A stretch of 64,000 bases of DNA, taken from the NCBI GenBank assembly GCA_029204225.1, contig MU832144.1, positions 1-64,000 of the forward strand, written 5' to 3'. Origin of the DNA: Diphasiastrum complanatum (lineage: Eukaryota > Streptophyta > Lycopodiopsida > Lycopodiales > Lycopodiaceae). Both the position numbers and the translations under genes were made by a program. The notes beneath the pieces were generated by a model, which saw nothing but the letters and a program-made list of their open reading frames with translations, did not search any database and had not been told where the DNA came from. Every line of letters starts with the position of its first letter. Positions within the stretch are counted from its first letter, which is position 1. Shown piece after piece: positions 1 through 10,552 of this stretch.

Positions 1-748
1 CGTCCTTTTTCATACTGGGCCAGAAAAATTGCCTACGAAGAAGCTCATAGGTCTTCTGTATGCCTGGGTGTCCCGCGCTAGGATTGTCATGACATTCATA
101 TAGGACCTGCTGCCTATAATCCTCTGAATTGGGGACACATACTCTATCTCTATAGAGCAAGTACTCATCCTGAATGGAATACTGTTTCCATTTGAATCCC
201 TTGAGTCAACTGACCCTCAACCACTGGGGTTTGCTTGGGTAATACAGGCTCAGAATCCTCAACGTCATCTGACGACGTATACTCGGACTCATCATCATCC
301 TCAACGGAAGCTGCCGTATTCTTGGATGAACTGGCACCAGCCCCGGGAACTGGTTCTGGAGTCTGTAACTGTCTGTTCTGGACTGAGTTCCAGATAATAG
401 AGAAGAATGCATCATGCTGGCATTTCCCTCTCAAGGACTCGAGTAACTCATTACGAATCTGAGTAAAACTCAGCTCGTTTATCATAGGCATTCTGCTAAG
501 GGCATCTGCTACTGTATTGAATTTTCCACGCCTATATCTGATAGACATGTCAAACTCTTGCATCAACTCTGCCCAACGAGCTTTCCGACCTCTAAGCTCA
601 GGTTGATTGCAAAGGTATCTGAGACTCTCATGGTCTGTCAGGACCTCAAGTTGGCACCATACAAATAATGCCTCCAAGTCTTAAGGGCATGGACTATAGA
701 AAAGAGTTCCTTTTCATAGGCACTGTACCTAGTCTGAGCTGGCTCGAG
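1..748 (-). pseudogene. Gypsy G1 RNase H remainder and integrase N-terminus
   Basis: Downstream of the frameshift near 750, the minus strand continues RNase H (AYEKELFSIVHALKTWRHYL, then DHESLRYL), then the linker ending in the TVADALSR-type motif. After a Glu/Ser-rich spacer comes the integrase zinc-binding region (HDNPSAGHPGIQKTYELL) running off the left edge. A second one-base slip near 646-651 restores the frame: a G expected between the TTG and AGG codons is missing. Only about 100 bases are therefore out of frame. The rest of integrase and the 3' LTR are outside the window. Confidence 0.85.
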
Positions 749-3605
749 TTTTTTTACTCTCGAACGCAACTGGTCGTCCACCCTGAGTTAGCACAGCGCC
801 TACTGCAAAGTCGCTAGCATCTGTTTCGACCACAAATGGCTGATTGGGGTCGACGACTTTTAAGACTGGTGCTGTAGCTAAGGCTGTTTTGAGAGCATCA
901 AAGCTCTCCTGTTGTGCAGACTCCCAAATGAACTCCTTTCCCTTCCCCTTAAGAAGATTTGTCATAGGGACTGCTATCTGAGCATATTCCTTGACAAATC
1001 GTCTGTAATATCCCGCGAGACCAAGAAAGATTTGAAGTTCCAAAATATTCTGAGGTCTCAGCCAACTGAGTATGGCTTTAACCTTATTTGGGTCCATCTT
1101 AATCCCATCTGAAGAGATAATGTGACCCAAATATGCTACTTCTTCAACGAAGAATTCACACTTGGATTGTTTAGCATAAAGCTTATGCTTTCTGAGCAGT
1201 CGAAACACCTTTCTGAGGTGTTTTAGATGCTCCTTCCTCGTTTTGCTGTAGACGAGGATGTCATCTAAAAATACGACCACAAACTTACCCAAGTATGGTC
1301 TGAGGACACTGTTCATCAAGGTCATAAAGGTAGCTGGAGCATTTGTGAGCCCAAATGGCATCACCTTAAACTCATAATGACCGTGACGAGTCCTAAAAGC
1401 TGTTTTCGAGACATCTTCCGATTTTATACGGACTTGATGATATCCCGATCTAAGGTCTATTTTACTGAAAAACTTAGCCCCGTCGAGTTGATCAAACAAC
1501 TCGTCTGCCCGAGGCATAGGGTATTTATTCTTAATTGTGACTTTATTGAGGGCTCTGTAATCTACGCAAAGACGCATAGACCCCTCTTTCTTTTTCACCA
1601 ATAGGACTGGTGAGGCCCATGGTGAACTACTGGTCTGAATTTGGCCTTTCCCAAGATAGTCTGTTAACTGCCTAGTTATTTCTTCATCCTCTGTTCGGCT
1701 GACCCGATACGGAGGTTTAGAAACATGTGCTGTACCTGGTACTAGGTTTATTACATGATCTACCTCTCTGTTAGGTGGTAAACCATGTGGCAAATCTTCA
1801 GGAAAAACATCTTTAAATTTAGACAATAAAGTTTCTAATTTACTGATTTTCTGCTGAATAGAACTGGAAATAGAAACTTCAGGAATAAACTGAAAGTCAC
1901 ATAAGAATACCTGATGGTCTTCGTCTCCGATTAGCTGACAGAGCTCTGAACTGCAGACCATAGGGCTGTTGGGAACATCATGCTCCCCATGCAACTGGAT
2001 CTCTCGGCCTTTATACTGAAAGCTGAGGGTGTTGTCCTGATAGTTTCTGTGGAGGGAAGGTCCTAAACTGTAGAGCCAATCTCTCCCGAGAACAATGTCT
2101 GTTCGATCCAGGTGCATTATCTGAAAGTTTATTTGATCTTGGTACCCCTGAATACCAAGATTTAACTTACTTACCATAGTTTCCCATATTTTTTTATCTT
2201 CACCCTTAGCTAATGAAACTATGTACCTATGCTGACTAGGTACTTCTGGTAGTTTAAGCTTTTTAACCAGGGTGTGGTTGATGAAATTATGGGTTGCCCC
2301 ATCATCAACCATGACTCTTACTGACTGGTTACCAACTTTCCCATGCATACGTACTAGGTCATGCGGCCCAAAGCTGAAGGGTCTCGCTAGCATTGCAGAG
2401 GTCAGCTGGCAACAGTGTTCATGATCTTCATGATACACTTTGATCTCGGAAGCTGCCGAGTCACTGGGGAAACATACAGTCTGAACAAGATGAACTTGTT
2501 TTTTATCTTTTTTAGTGAAAGGCCCCTTGGGACACTGTCTGACTGTGTGTCCCTTGCCCATACACACAAAGCACAAACGTTCTTGTTTGGCTTTCTCAAA
2601 ATCATCTGGTTTTAAGGGCTGTATGTGTGAAGGGCGTTTCTGAGGAGCTTCACCTTTAAATTTATCTTCTTTCTTTCTTTTTAAAAATTTCTTTTTAAAT
2701 TGAAAGTCTTTCTGAGGAAGCTGCTCAGAAAGTGGTTGCTGTCTCGCTCTCTTCCTTCCCACTGAATCATCATAGATTTGAGCATATCTGAGAGCTTGCT
2801 CAAGGGTAGTAGGCGAGTTTCTCTGGACCTCTACTTTATATTCATCTTTGAGGCCACGGACAAATCCCCTGATTTTTTGATAGTCATCCATATTTTTAAT
2901 CTTTAAAATTGCCTCTCGATACTGCGAGATATATTGGATGAGGGACTTGTCCATTACTGTTCTTTCCCAGGCTTCCCAGGCTCTATCAAGTTCATTCTCT
3001 GGTAGAAATTCTCTTAGGAAAGCTTCTTCAAAAGCTTTCCATGACCGGGGAGTCTGCCCAGTCTCCTGGAGATTTAACCACCACTTATAGGCCATAGGCC
3101 CTAAAGAAAGACTGGCCTCAATTGCTTGCAAATGGTCAGGGGTCTGTTTAAGAGCATGAATGTTCTTCCATTTGCTGAGGAAGGTTTGTAGAATATCTGC
3201 ATTTCTATCCTTCTCTTCCCCATTAAAAGTAGGAGGCTTTAAATCTTTAAAAACACTGGGGTGAGACCGTAAAGTCTCACCCGAAACTGATGGAAGTGGA
3301 GAAGGGGATAACTGAGAAGTGGAGGGAAGGCTTCCTTTCGCGGAGCTCAAAATCAAGTTTTTGAGTTCAGCGAACGAGTCGTCCACACTGGACTTGAAAT
3401 TGGCTAATGCCAGCTTCAGTTCATCCACTTCTGTTACCAATTGGAGGAACTGCTCCTTGGTAACCAGTTCGTCGAGTTCTTCGGCGAACTGTTCCTGTTC
3501 TTCTACTTCCATGGGTTCCTTCCCTTTTCTGTAAGCCAAGGCTTCTGTTTCAAGTTCGTCGAAGCCTCTCTCCTGGGGTTGATCAGGTCCCTGAGGAGTG
3601 GTCAT
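729..3605 (-). CDS. Gypsy G1 gag-protease-reverse transcriptase ORF (958 codons)
   Basis: The ORF starts with ATG at 3605 and stays open for 958 codons. An acidic, partly coiled-coil N-terminus is followed by a retrotransposon gag domain (about residues 115-270), a basic stretch and a CX2CX4HX4C knuckle near residue 348. The protease motif VDDGATHNF lies near residue 434. Reverse transcriptase spans about 635-800, with [11 protein letters not shown]-like fingers and a catalytic FLDD near residue 780. RNase H begins with [13 protein letters not shown] near residue 930. The frame closes early at 729 because a run of seven A (plus-strand T at 749-755) holds one base more than the expected frame. 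Apart from that slip it could be translated. Confidence 0.92.
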   Translation of the reverse strand: MTTPQGPDQPQERGFDELETEALAYRKGKEPMEVEEQEQFAEELDELVTKEQFLQLVTEVDELKLALANFKSSVDDSFAELKNLILSSAKGSLPSTSQLSPSPLPSVSGETLRSHPSVFKDLKPPTFNGEEKDRNADILQTFLSKWKNIHALKQTPDHLQAIEASLSLGPMAYKWWLNLQETGQTPRSWKAFEEAFLREFLPENELDRAWEAWERTVMDKSLIQYISQYREAILKIKNMDDYQKIRGFVRGLKDEYKVEVQRNSPTTLEQALRYAQIYDDSVGRKRARQQPLSEQLPQKDFQFKKKFLKRKKEDKFKGEAPQKRPSHIQPLKPDDFEKAKQERLCFVCMGKGHTVRQCPKGPFTKKDKKQVHLVQTVCFPSDSAASEIKVYHEDHEHCCQLTSAMLARPFSFGPHDLVRMHGKVGNQSVRVMVDDGATHNFINHTLVKKLKLPEVPSQHRYIVSLAKGEDKKIWETMVSKLNLGIQGYQDQINFQIMHLDRTDIVLGRDWLYSLGPSLHRNYQDNTLSFQYKGREIQLHGEHDVPNSPMVCSSELCQLIGDEDHQVFLCDFQFIPEVSISSSIQQKISKLETLLSKFKDVFPEDLPHGLPPNREVDHVINLVPGTAHVSKPPYRVSRTEDEEITRQLTDYLGKGQIQTSSSPWASPVLLVKKKEGSMRLCVDYRALNKVTIKNKYPMPRADELFDQLDGAKFFSKIDLRSGYHQVRIKSEDVSKTAFRTRHGHYEFKVMPFGLTNAPATFMTLMNSVLRPYLGKFVVVFLDDILVYSKTRKEHLKHLRKVFRLLRKHKLYAKQSKCEFFVEEVAYLGHIISSDGIKMDPNKVKAILSWLRPQNILELQIFLGLAGYYRRFVKEYAQIAVPMTNLLKGKGKEFIWESAQQESFDALKTALATAPVLKVVDPNQPFVVETDASDFAVGAVLTQGGRPVAFESKKTRASSD

Positions 3606-4019
3606 CTTCGAAACTGAAAGAGAGCTACCTTAACTTCTGAAGGAAAAAAGTCTAAAAGACTAATTTACAACTGTACAAGGGAAAGGAAAGATGACTTAGC
3701 TGTTTCTGAGGACTGTACTTCCAAAGAGATTATGAAGAGGAACCCTTTCAGCTCTTTTCCCCAAGATTTCAGACCTGCTGTCCCGGAAAATGCCAGTTTG
3801 AAGCTTCAAAACAGTGCCAAATTTCCCGGTTCTTGAGTTGAGTAGCTGACTGATCTGATTTGAGGTGTGGGGCTCCAACAAACCGAGTAAAAACCGGAAG
3901 TTTACAAAAAGAAATCCGGAATTTTTGAAGTCCCTGCCCTCGCTGGTTGGTCAGCAACCTGTCTGGCCCGATTTGTCCAATTTACAGCTCTAAAATCACC
4001 TTGATTCTCTGATTTACTC

Positions 4020-4395
4020 TCAGCCTGTAGGTCGCTGGTCTGTAGCAAGCAAGTCTGAAACTCAGACTCCTGAAAAACTTTAGAAAAACAGGGTTAAATT
4101 CTGAGATTTCTACCCTACTGTCCAGCGCTGGCCCTGCTACAATATTTCAGATCAGAACTCCTTCTAATCTACTCAGAACTTCATACGAAACTCAGATTTG
4201 AGGGCTGACTATACAGCGATGGACCTGCTCTTCCCTTCCTCTTGAATTTCCGCTCAGATCATAGTGATCTACACTCGAAAATCAGAGAGGGAAACTGATT
4301 TTTCAGCGCTGAAGCTATTGTAAAAGATATGCTTCCAAACTACTGAGAAATCCAGCAAATTGGAGGATTAGAAAGCTGATCCTACAGCGATTTTC
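4020..4395 (-). repeat. Degenerate repeat array in the G1 leader
   Basis: Between the primer binding site and gag, the core CAGCG(A/C) recurs on the plus strand at 4133, 4214, 4304 and 4385, spaced 81, 90 and 81 bases, with a weaker copy (GTCGCTGG) near 4031. The cores lie in similar surroundings rich in CTCAGAT/ATCTGAG words. The region has no ORF. It is an imperfect tandem array of about 85-bp units in the untranslated leader. Confidence 0.6.
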
Positions 4396-4487
4396 CTCCT
4401 CTATTCTTTTCTGAGAATCTCCCAGATCTTTCCTATCTTCTGATAGCTTTCTCTACTGTTGCTCCTGAACTCCCTAGGATGGAGATG

Positions 4488-4499
4488 GCTCTGATACCA
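4488..4499 (-). other. G1 primer binding site (tRNA-iMet type)
   Basis: The minus strand reads TGGTATCAGAGC, the usual plant primer binding site for initiator methionine tRNA. It lies one base inside the 5' LTR, and this fixes the LTR border at 4501. Confidence 0.9.
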
Positions 4500-4500
4500 G

Positions 4501-4858
4501 TGTAATAGATCCTAACACCACAGTAGGGCAAACACTAATTGATCCACCCAACCTTGCCTACTCCCTGATATAGAGTAAGCCCCTCCTAGCCCAGTGTGAG
4601 GACTGGTAGCATGCTACTGCCAAGTGTCGGCCACGTGGCACTGACGTGGCCGACTGCACGTCGGGACCCAACTGGGGGCCCTATCCTGCTGACAGGGTCC
4701 CTAGGCTGTGTTAGGCCCGCCATGGCTATGGACCGTGCTGGGGCACACTACTCACACTGTCTTGCCCTGTTGGTCATGTACGCTGGACACGACCCTGACT
4801 GTGGTATCTGACCTATCTGTGTTCTCTAGGGTTCGGCACTGGTTACGAGCTCGTAACA
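4501..4858 (-). repeat. 5' LTR of gypsy G1
   Basis: The 358-bp block begins on the minus strand with TGTTACGAGC and ends ATCTATTACA, giving the TG...CA ends and short imperfect inverted repeats of an LTR. It is GC-rich compared with its surroundings. Its inner border abuts the primer binding site. Its outer border coincides with the breakpoint in the C1 LTR. The partner LTR is not in the window, so the ends rest on these borders and not on a pairwise comparison. Confidence 0.85.
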
Positions 4859-5095
4859 TAGAGACTGCCCAAAAACAAAAGCAAAAGCTATCCTTCTACA
4901 ATAGCAATTGGAATGCTAATTATGAAGTCTTAACAATAGAAATCTATGCTATCTTAGTTAAATTAGATTTCTATACTATTCTAGCAAAATTGGTACTTAA
5001 CTATAAATAGAAGTACCTATACTAAAAATAGAAATAGGCCTTCTAGCACGCAGGCTGGCCTCTACAATTAATCAATTAACCATTAATTCCTAACA
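4859..5095 (-). repeat. 3' LTR of copia C1, truncated by the gypsy insertion
   Basis: The block is co-linear with 8395-8631, with three substitutions and no gaps in 237 bases. The minus strand starts TGTTAGGAATTAATGG. It ends abruptly at 4858/4859, where the G1 LTR begins. Confidence 0.92.
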
Positions 5096-5104
5096 CCCCC
5101 CCTT
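5096..5104 (-). other. Polypurine tract of copia C1
   Basis: The minus strand reads AAGGGGGGG immediately before the TGTTAGG start of the 3' LTR. This is the expected site and composition for second-strand priming. Confidence 0.8.
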
Positions 5105-5199
5105 AGTGCCTTGAACTTCTCAAACGTTTCACGACCAAGTCCTGAAGATATTTGCAACTTGATCATTGGTGTTGCAGTAGATCAACCCACTTTATACTT

Positions 5200-5980
5200 A
5201 TCTATAGAACCATCAGACTTAAACTTGGTTCTATTAATCCACTTGCAACCTGCTGGAAGTACAACAAGATCCCATGCCTCGTTTTTCATAATAGTACTGT
5301 ACTCCTCATCCATAGCAGTCTTCCAAACTTGTTCCTTTGCAGCATCAATCTCTTAGCTCCTTGTTGACTCGATTCTTCCTCATCCAAAATTTGAGTATCT
5401 TGTATAGTCTCACAATACGATCTTGGTGTAGATACATCCTCCTCATGATCTTCTAGGTTAGAAGACTCACTTTCCTCAAACACAACATCCCTGCTCATAA
5501 TCACCTTCTTATTGGTAAGGCGATATGCCTTCTGTTCCTCATTATAACACGAATAAACACTTGATTGCCTTTGAATCAAGTTTTTGACGATTATCTTTAG
5601 GAATATGAGCATATGCAATACAACCAAAAACTCGTAGATGATCCACTTTAGAATTTATACCTGTGAAAGCTTTTCTGGAGTTCGATTTAGAACAGCTTTT
5701 GTAGGACTTCTGTTAAGTAAGTAAACTGCTGTACTAACTGCTTCGCACCACAAATGATTCTTGAGGTTCTTACCTCGTAGCATGCTTCGAGCACTCTCCA
5801 CAATAGACCTGTTCTTTCTCTTGGCTACTCCATTATGCTGTGGTGTATCAGTCGAAGCAAATTGTCTCTTGATTCCATGTTCTTTCCAGAAATCCTGGAA
5901 CTCTGTAGATATGAACTCACCTCCCTTATCTGAACGTAGAATCTTTCCTGGAAAAATCATCCACAAATACCATGAGGTAG
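5200..5980 (-). pseudogene. Copia C1 integrase and truncated start of reverse transcriptase
   Basis: Minus-strand segments 5655-5966 and 5286-5627 carry the integrase core: LRSDKGGEF, the DTPQHNGVAKRKNR motif, and LNRSPTKAV. The C-terminal linker follows (YSCYNEEQKAYRLTNKKV), then an acidic linker. The copia RT start (MDEEYSTIM-like, then CKWI) appears around 5280-5200 and breaks off. Frameshifts near 5640 and 5290 separate the segments, and the RT catalytic core is absent. The integrase may once have been supplied to other copies, but this copy cannot make reverse transcriptase. Confidence 0.85.
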
Positions 5981-6112
5981 GATGCTCCCCCTAGAAACTC
6001 AGTCTGCATGGGACCACATTAGTTTGTATGAACAAGCTTCAAGATCTCCTTGGCTCTATATGCTCCATCCTTAGGAAACTGCATACGATGATGCTTGCCC
6101 ATAACACATCCT

Positions 6113-6381
6113 TCACAAATTTTTTTTCGAAGATACAATATTCGGTAATCCTATTACCATATTATTGTCTTTTAGAACCTGTAAACTTTTATATTTCAGA
6201 TGTCCAAACCTTTCATGCCATATCCTGCTCTCCATGCTATCAGAAGTCGCACAAACCTGATGATCCGATGTAGATGCATCAAGTTTATAAAGTCGACCTT
6301 CCAAAGATCCTGTGACCACAACTTTGTAACCTTTGTTTTTGTCTTTGATATGACACTTCTGATCATCAAATCAACTTTCAT
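6113..6381 (-). pseudogene. Copia C1 GAG-pre-integrase segment
   Basis: Overlapping minus frames contain WHERFGHLKYKSLQVLK, the conserved histidine-rich segment before copia integrase, preceded by a VTGSLEGRLYKLD-like strand. The frame shifts inside the segment. Confidence 0.8.
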
Positions 6382-6448
6382 GTTTTGTTTAGTGATAGCA
6401 AAAACTGAAAGTAAATTCTTCTTTAAACCTAGAACATAGAGAACATTC

Positions 6449-6801
6449 TTAATTTCTCCTATATTCCCTGAAGGTAAATGTACTCACTGTACCTCGACCT
6501 TTGATGTCGTAAGAAGAATTGTCTCCAAGCTTGACATGTGCATTTACACCAGTGTCATCAAACTGTGTAAACCACTCACGATGTGGTGTCATATGTTGCG
6601 TTGCTCCAGAATCAATGTACCAACAATCATTTGAGTTCTCTGATGTTGAAGCTGAGAATAACTCATAGCATCCCACAACTTCACTTTTGTCTTCGTCTTC
6701 AATGAAGTTGCCTGACTGCTTCTTCTTGTCCTAGATTGATTTCTTTTTCCTGCACTCAAACACAAAATGACCATATTTGTCACAAAAGTTACAATTACCA
6801 T
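6449..6801 (-). pseudogene. Copia C1 zinc knuckle and aspartic protease
   Basis: The protease active-site segment WYIDSGATQHMT is intact around 6575-6625. It is followed by the LGDNSSYDIKGRGTV flap region. Just upstream (about 6740-6800), a CNFCDKYGHFVFEC-like CCHC knuckle can be read after a frame change. At least two frameshifts separate the pieces. Confidence 0.82.
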
Positions 6802-6947
6802 TTCTCTTTGGATTGGTCTTTGAAACTGTGGCCTTTTTCCGTATTGTCCTTGCCTTTCTGCTTCTGATCCTTTTTGCCCTTCTTACCTTGATTCGTGGTA
6901 AAGAAACCCATCTCCTTGAAATCTTCCCTAGACATCAAGTTTTGTCT

Positions 6948-7490
6948 TCATAACTCTTCTTGAAGTAGCAAACCATTCAGCTCGTCGAATGTCGGCGACC
7001 TCTCCCTCAAACTCAATGTCATAACAAAGTTCTGATATTGAAATGGTAAGCTATTCAAAACAACTTGTACAAGAGTATTGTCAAGTACGATTTCCCCTAT
7101 AGAAGACAACTGATCTCTTAGATCCTTCACCCTGGTAATAAAATTCGTAATGGATTCTTCTGATTCCATTTTCAAGGTATGAAGTTTATTATTCAAGAAC
7201 AAAGCTCGAGACTTACTCACCGTTTCATATGTCTTCCTAAGAATATCCCATGCATTCTTAGGCCCGACTGCATTCTTGATCAGAGGAATAACCTTATCCT
7301 TCACGAATAAGTTGATGATATGATGTGCACGTTGCACCCGCTTCTCAAATGTCCTTCTATCTTGATCATTGAGACCATGAGCCATCACCTCTTGTCCCAT
7401 GACAATTTCCCAATAATCTTTGTCCTGAAGTATATTCTGAAGTTTGAACTTCCACAAGCTGTAGTTAGATCCATCTAACTTGCTTGACTC
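6948..7490 (-). pseudogene. Copia C1 gag (UBN2-type)
   Basis: The frame carries LDGSNYSLWKFKLQNILQDKDYW near its start and the gag helices VKDLRDQLSSIGE and LVQVVLNSLPFQY, typical of the copia gag/UBN2 family. The open part begins after a stop codon near 7515. The family start Met upstream of the DGSNYSLW motif has been lost, and the first in-frame Met is 7457. The protease frame follows on the left. Confidence 0.85.
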
Positions 7491-7589
7491 CGGTGAAACA
7501 AACTCTCCATCTTTGTCTTACAAAAAATGATAGGATTTCTACTAGGAATCTGATTGCATGCAACAATCTATTAATTCTCGCCTTCCCTG

Positions 7590-8210
7590 ATAGCACCTGT
7601 CCAGATACTACCTGCCCCAGATTTGCCTGTCTGCTGTCCTAGATAGAACCTGTCTGGTTCAGACCTGTCCAGGTTCTGCCGCCCTCAGATACCACCTATC
7701 TGATCGTTGCCTGTCTGGTTGATGTCGTCCTCAGCTGTTGCCTCCCTCAGATAATACCTATCTCAGATGCTGCCGCTATTCGGACCTGTCCAGGTGCTGC
7801 TGTCCTCAGGTAGAACCTGTCCTGGCTGCTACCTTCTAGCTGTTGCCGCCTTCAGATGAACCTACACCACATAAAACCTGCACAAGGTAAAACCTACCCT
7901 CAGATTAAATCTGCACCAGTTCAGACCTGTTGTTCAGGTGCGCCTACACCATATCTGTCTACACTAGAAAACGCCTGTTTTGCTGTTATGGATGCTGCCT
8001 CCCTCAGATCTGCCTGACTGATACTGCTGCTTGTCCAGAACCTACTGCCCTCAGATCTGCCTGCTCCTGCTGATTTCTTTCCAGGTACTACCTGCGCCAG
8101 ACCTCCACCAGAAAAATCTACACAGGATGGTGCCTCCACCAGATGCGACCTTCACCAAATAGCACCTCCACCAGTAAAACCTGCAGCGCTGATCTTCTCC
8201 TTCATTCCAT
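7590..8210 (-). repeat. Degenerate repeat-rich leader of copia C1
   Basis: About 600 bases between primer binding site and gag are built from recurring words: plus-strand ACCTGTCC(A)GG, CCTCAGAT, CTGCCGCC and ACCTRCACCA, at irregular spacing of roughly 25-60 bases. There is no conserved coding frame; the 72-codon minus ORF here is a by-product of the repeats. Copia leaders are usually much shorter. Confidence 0.6.
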
Positions 8211-8232
8211 AGATCCCGATCTTAACGAGATA

Positions 8233-8244
8233 GCTCTGATATCG
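8233..8244 (-). other. Mutated primer binding site of copia C1
   Basis: The minus strand reads CGATATCAGAGC against the consensus TGGTATCAGAGC: two or three changes at the 3'-priming end, directly beside the LTR. Confidence 0.7.
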
Positions 8245-8631
8245 TGATAGAATTCAGAAATCGGAGTAAACTAATCTTATTAGTACTCACACAAAACATC
8301 AATCACACAAGAGGAAGAAGATGGACTGCAAGAAGCTATGCTTCATAAACTGGAAACTGAGATGATAATGGAGGTGGGCGCCCATCTGGTCTTATAGAGA
8401 CTGCCCAAAAACAAAAGCAAAAGCTATCCTTCTACAATAGCAATTGGAATGCTAATTATGAAGTCTTAACAATAGAAATCTATGCTATCTTAGTTAAAAT
8501 AGATTTCTATACTATTCTAGCAAAATTGGTACTTAACTATAAATAGTAGTACCTATACTAAAAATAGAAATAGGCCTTCTAGCACGCAGGCTGGCCTCTA
8601 CAATTAATTAATTAACCATTAATTCCTAACA
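8245..8631 (-). repeat. 5' LTR of copia C1 (complete)
   Basis: The 387-bp LTR runs on the minus strand from TGTTAGGAAT to AATTCTATCA. It is the intact partner of 4859-5095 and shows where the gypsy element cut the other copy (between 8394 and 8395 equivalents). Confidence 0.9.
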
Positions 8632-9086
8632 TCTACATGTATATGTCAGAGAAGAAATAAGTGGGTATAAAACAAGCACGCATAGAAGTAGCTTGACTAA
8701 TTGGAAATAAGTATTTGCCATAGCCATGGATATGTCTAGACCATATAGTGCAGCCCCAAGCTAATGTTAGAATATTAGGTTTGTTACTACATTAAATTTT
8801 GTAAAGTCATTGTAAACACAAACCATGACATTACATTAGTTAAAACAACACCTAGAGGGTAAAATATCCTTAAACAAAAGTAAAAGTAGGATAAAGTATG
8901 CAACTTAACAACCACAAGGCAAAAGCATCGAGCCTAGAATTTTGTTAAAAGCACTCATATGCTAGGGTTTTTCCAACACTTTTTGTAGAGTCATTGTCAC
9001 CATGTAATGCATTACAAAGCAAGAATTTTTGTCCAATAATTAATTGTGTGTGTGTGAATAACTTTTTCAGCAGCATGGGTGTGTGT
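8632..9086. other. No feature recognised
   Basis: AT-rich sequence between copia C1 and the next LTR. I see no ORF with family motifs and no repeat. Confidence 0.5.
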
Positions 9087-10120
9087 TGTTGGATTTATTT
9101 CTTATCTCCTTAAATCCCATAATTACTCTAGATTCATTCCTGTTGCTGCATATTTACTCGCATTGTTACACAGTTTACAGAAATACATGAGAATCACAGA
9201 CAAGTATCTACGCGACAATCAAACTTTTGAGTCCAATTGTCGAAGAAGTACCGAATGTCGACTATCGACTATCAACAGACGCTCGAATGTTTGATTCAAA
9301 CAACTATTGAATTGAACATTCGAACCTTTGTAGCCCTCAACTCCAGCTAATTCGACTCTAACTCGTATCGGCAAACTGTCTACTGTCTAACTAACGTGGT
9401 ACCACTCTAAATAAAGCTAGTCATCTATGTAAGCTAGTTTTAGCACTGTGCAACTGTTTTGACAATGACAGGCAACCACGATCACCACTTGTCCGGATAG
9501 CGACAGCCACGTTTGCCGCCTACTTGGATAGTGACAACCATGATCGCCGCCAAGATCCATATCAGACGACATAGCTCAACGGCTCTATACATTTGTATAC
9601 AACTTAATTTCAAGAATCAAATGATCAAGCATTGTAATCAATCAGCAGACACAATAGATGTTATTACATTGATTAGATTCAGACAAAGGGTCAGAATAAG
9701 CTATCAAATGATCTTCAAATCATCGAAGTGGTTATGAAATTAGTGCTAGTTCTGAGTACGTGTTTATCACCGCAATTGTCTTGTGCTCATTATTTCACCT
9801 TACTTGTACCTCTTACTTTCTGAATCAATCCGTTGTTCTATTGCGTTCAGATTTTTGTTAGTGTGAATGTATGCTACTTTGATTTAATTGTTCTATCTGA
9901 TACTGCTCTTATATAAAATCGTTTGAATTGTATGACGCTTCTGCGACCAACAGTCTTACAACTTTGTGGTTGTCTACGTAATCAACTTTATCGATTCTGA
10001 CGACTTCGAAGTTAGAATCAAGTAGAATCAGCTGAGTCATTCAACTCACCATTTTGATTTGAATTCGATAGATATAGTACATGCACCAAGGTCAGGGCTT
10101 CTCACCCGATTTTTCCAGCA
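9087..10120 (+). repeat. 5' LTR of copia C2
   Basis: The block starts TGTTGGATTTATTTC and ends ...TTTTTCCAGCA directly before a TGGTATCAGAGCC primer site. At about 1034 bp it is a long LTR. The same start and the same terminal words (for example a TTTTGTGCTCGC-like stretch) recur in the LTRs at 25340-25790, 28981-29818 and 48457-49638, so this is one family. Confidence 0.78.
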
Positions 10121-10132
10121 TGGTATCAGAGC
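10121..10132 (+). other. Primer binding site of copia C2
   Basis: TGGTATCAGAGC, a perfect tRNA-iMet primer site, follows the LTR end without spacer. Confidence 0.88.
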
Positions 10133-10307
10133 CACAAATTATTAGATGCCGATATCTGATCTCAACATCTTTATATCAAAAGCTTTCCTCAAAACTTGAT
10201 TCTATCAACCAGATAGAATGATCGTTTTCTTGTTCTGACAATAGCACTAGGTTCTATTTCATTCTTAAGTCACTGATAGTTATCACTATCACATAGACTA
10301 GTTCCAC

Positions 10308-10552
10308 ATGGATTACGGCTGGTCTCATCTTAGACAAGCTCGATGGATCCAATTACCATCTGTGAAAATTTAAGATGGAAACTGTGCTAATGGCCAAGGA
10401 GTTGTATGATGTTGTCAAAGGTATCGAAGTCAGACTCGAGGCAGACGACGCAACAATCTCCAAATGGAAGCTTAAGGATGGCAAAGCCTTCATGCTGATC
10501 ATCCTCAACATTTCAGATACTCAGATTGGCCACGTATTTGAATTGCACTCTA
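10308..10552 (+). pseudogene. Copia C2 gag N-terminus, cut short
   Basis: The ATG at 10308 corresponds to the start of the C8 gag at 49872. The conserved stretch from METVLMAKELYDVV to LNISDTQIGHVFE matches the C8 copy closely. The family Trp codon after HL is TGA here, a stop, and there is an early frameshift. The gag ends at about 10552 where the LTR of element C3 begins. Confidence 0.82.

Larger units (their letters stand above)
1..4858 (-). mobile_element. Ty3/gypsy LTR retrotransposon G1, 5' part (runs off the left edge)
   Basis: Read on the minus strand, this holds in order a 5' LTR (4501-4858), a primer binding site complementary to initiator Met-tRNA, an 880-bp leader, gag with a CCHC knuckle, aspartic protease, reverse transcriptase, RNase H and the start of integrase. 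That order (integrase after RNase H) defines Ty3/gypsy. The element sits inside the LTR of copia element C1: bases 4859-5095 continue exactly where 8395-8631 of the other C1 LTR continue. The predicted 5-bp target duplication is TAGAG (4859-4863); its partner should lie left of the window. The reading frame is almost undamaged, so the insertion looks young. Confidence 0.93.
4859..8631 (-). mobile_element. Ty1/copia LTR retrotransposon C1, split by G1 and internally deleted
   Basis: LTR copies lie at 4859-5095 (partial) and 8245-8631, with a polypurine tract beside the left one and a primer binding site beside the right one. The interior reads gag, CCHC/protease, GAG-pre-integrase and integrase on the minus strand. 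It stops a few codons into reverse transcriptase: RT palm, RNase H and connection are missing, so the interior is only about 3.15 kb. Over 237 shared bases the two LTRs differ at three positions by eye. The part of the left LTR equal to 8245-8394 must lie beyond the inserted gypsy element, left of the window. Confidence 0.92.

Noticed and set aside
4596-5010. Plus-strand ORFs inside the gypsy and copia LTRs
   Set aside because: They cross LTR borders and have no family motifs.
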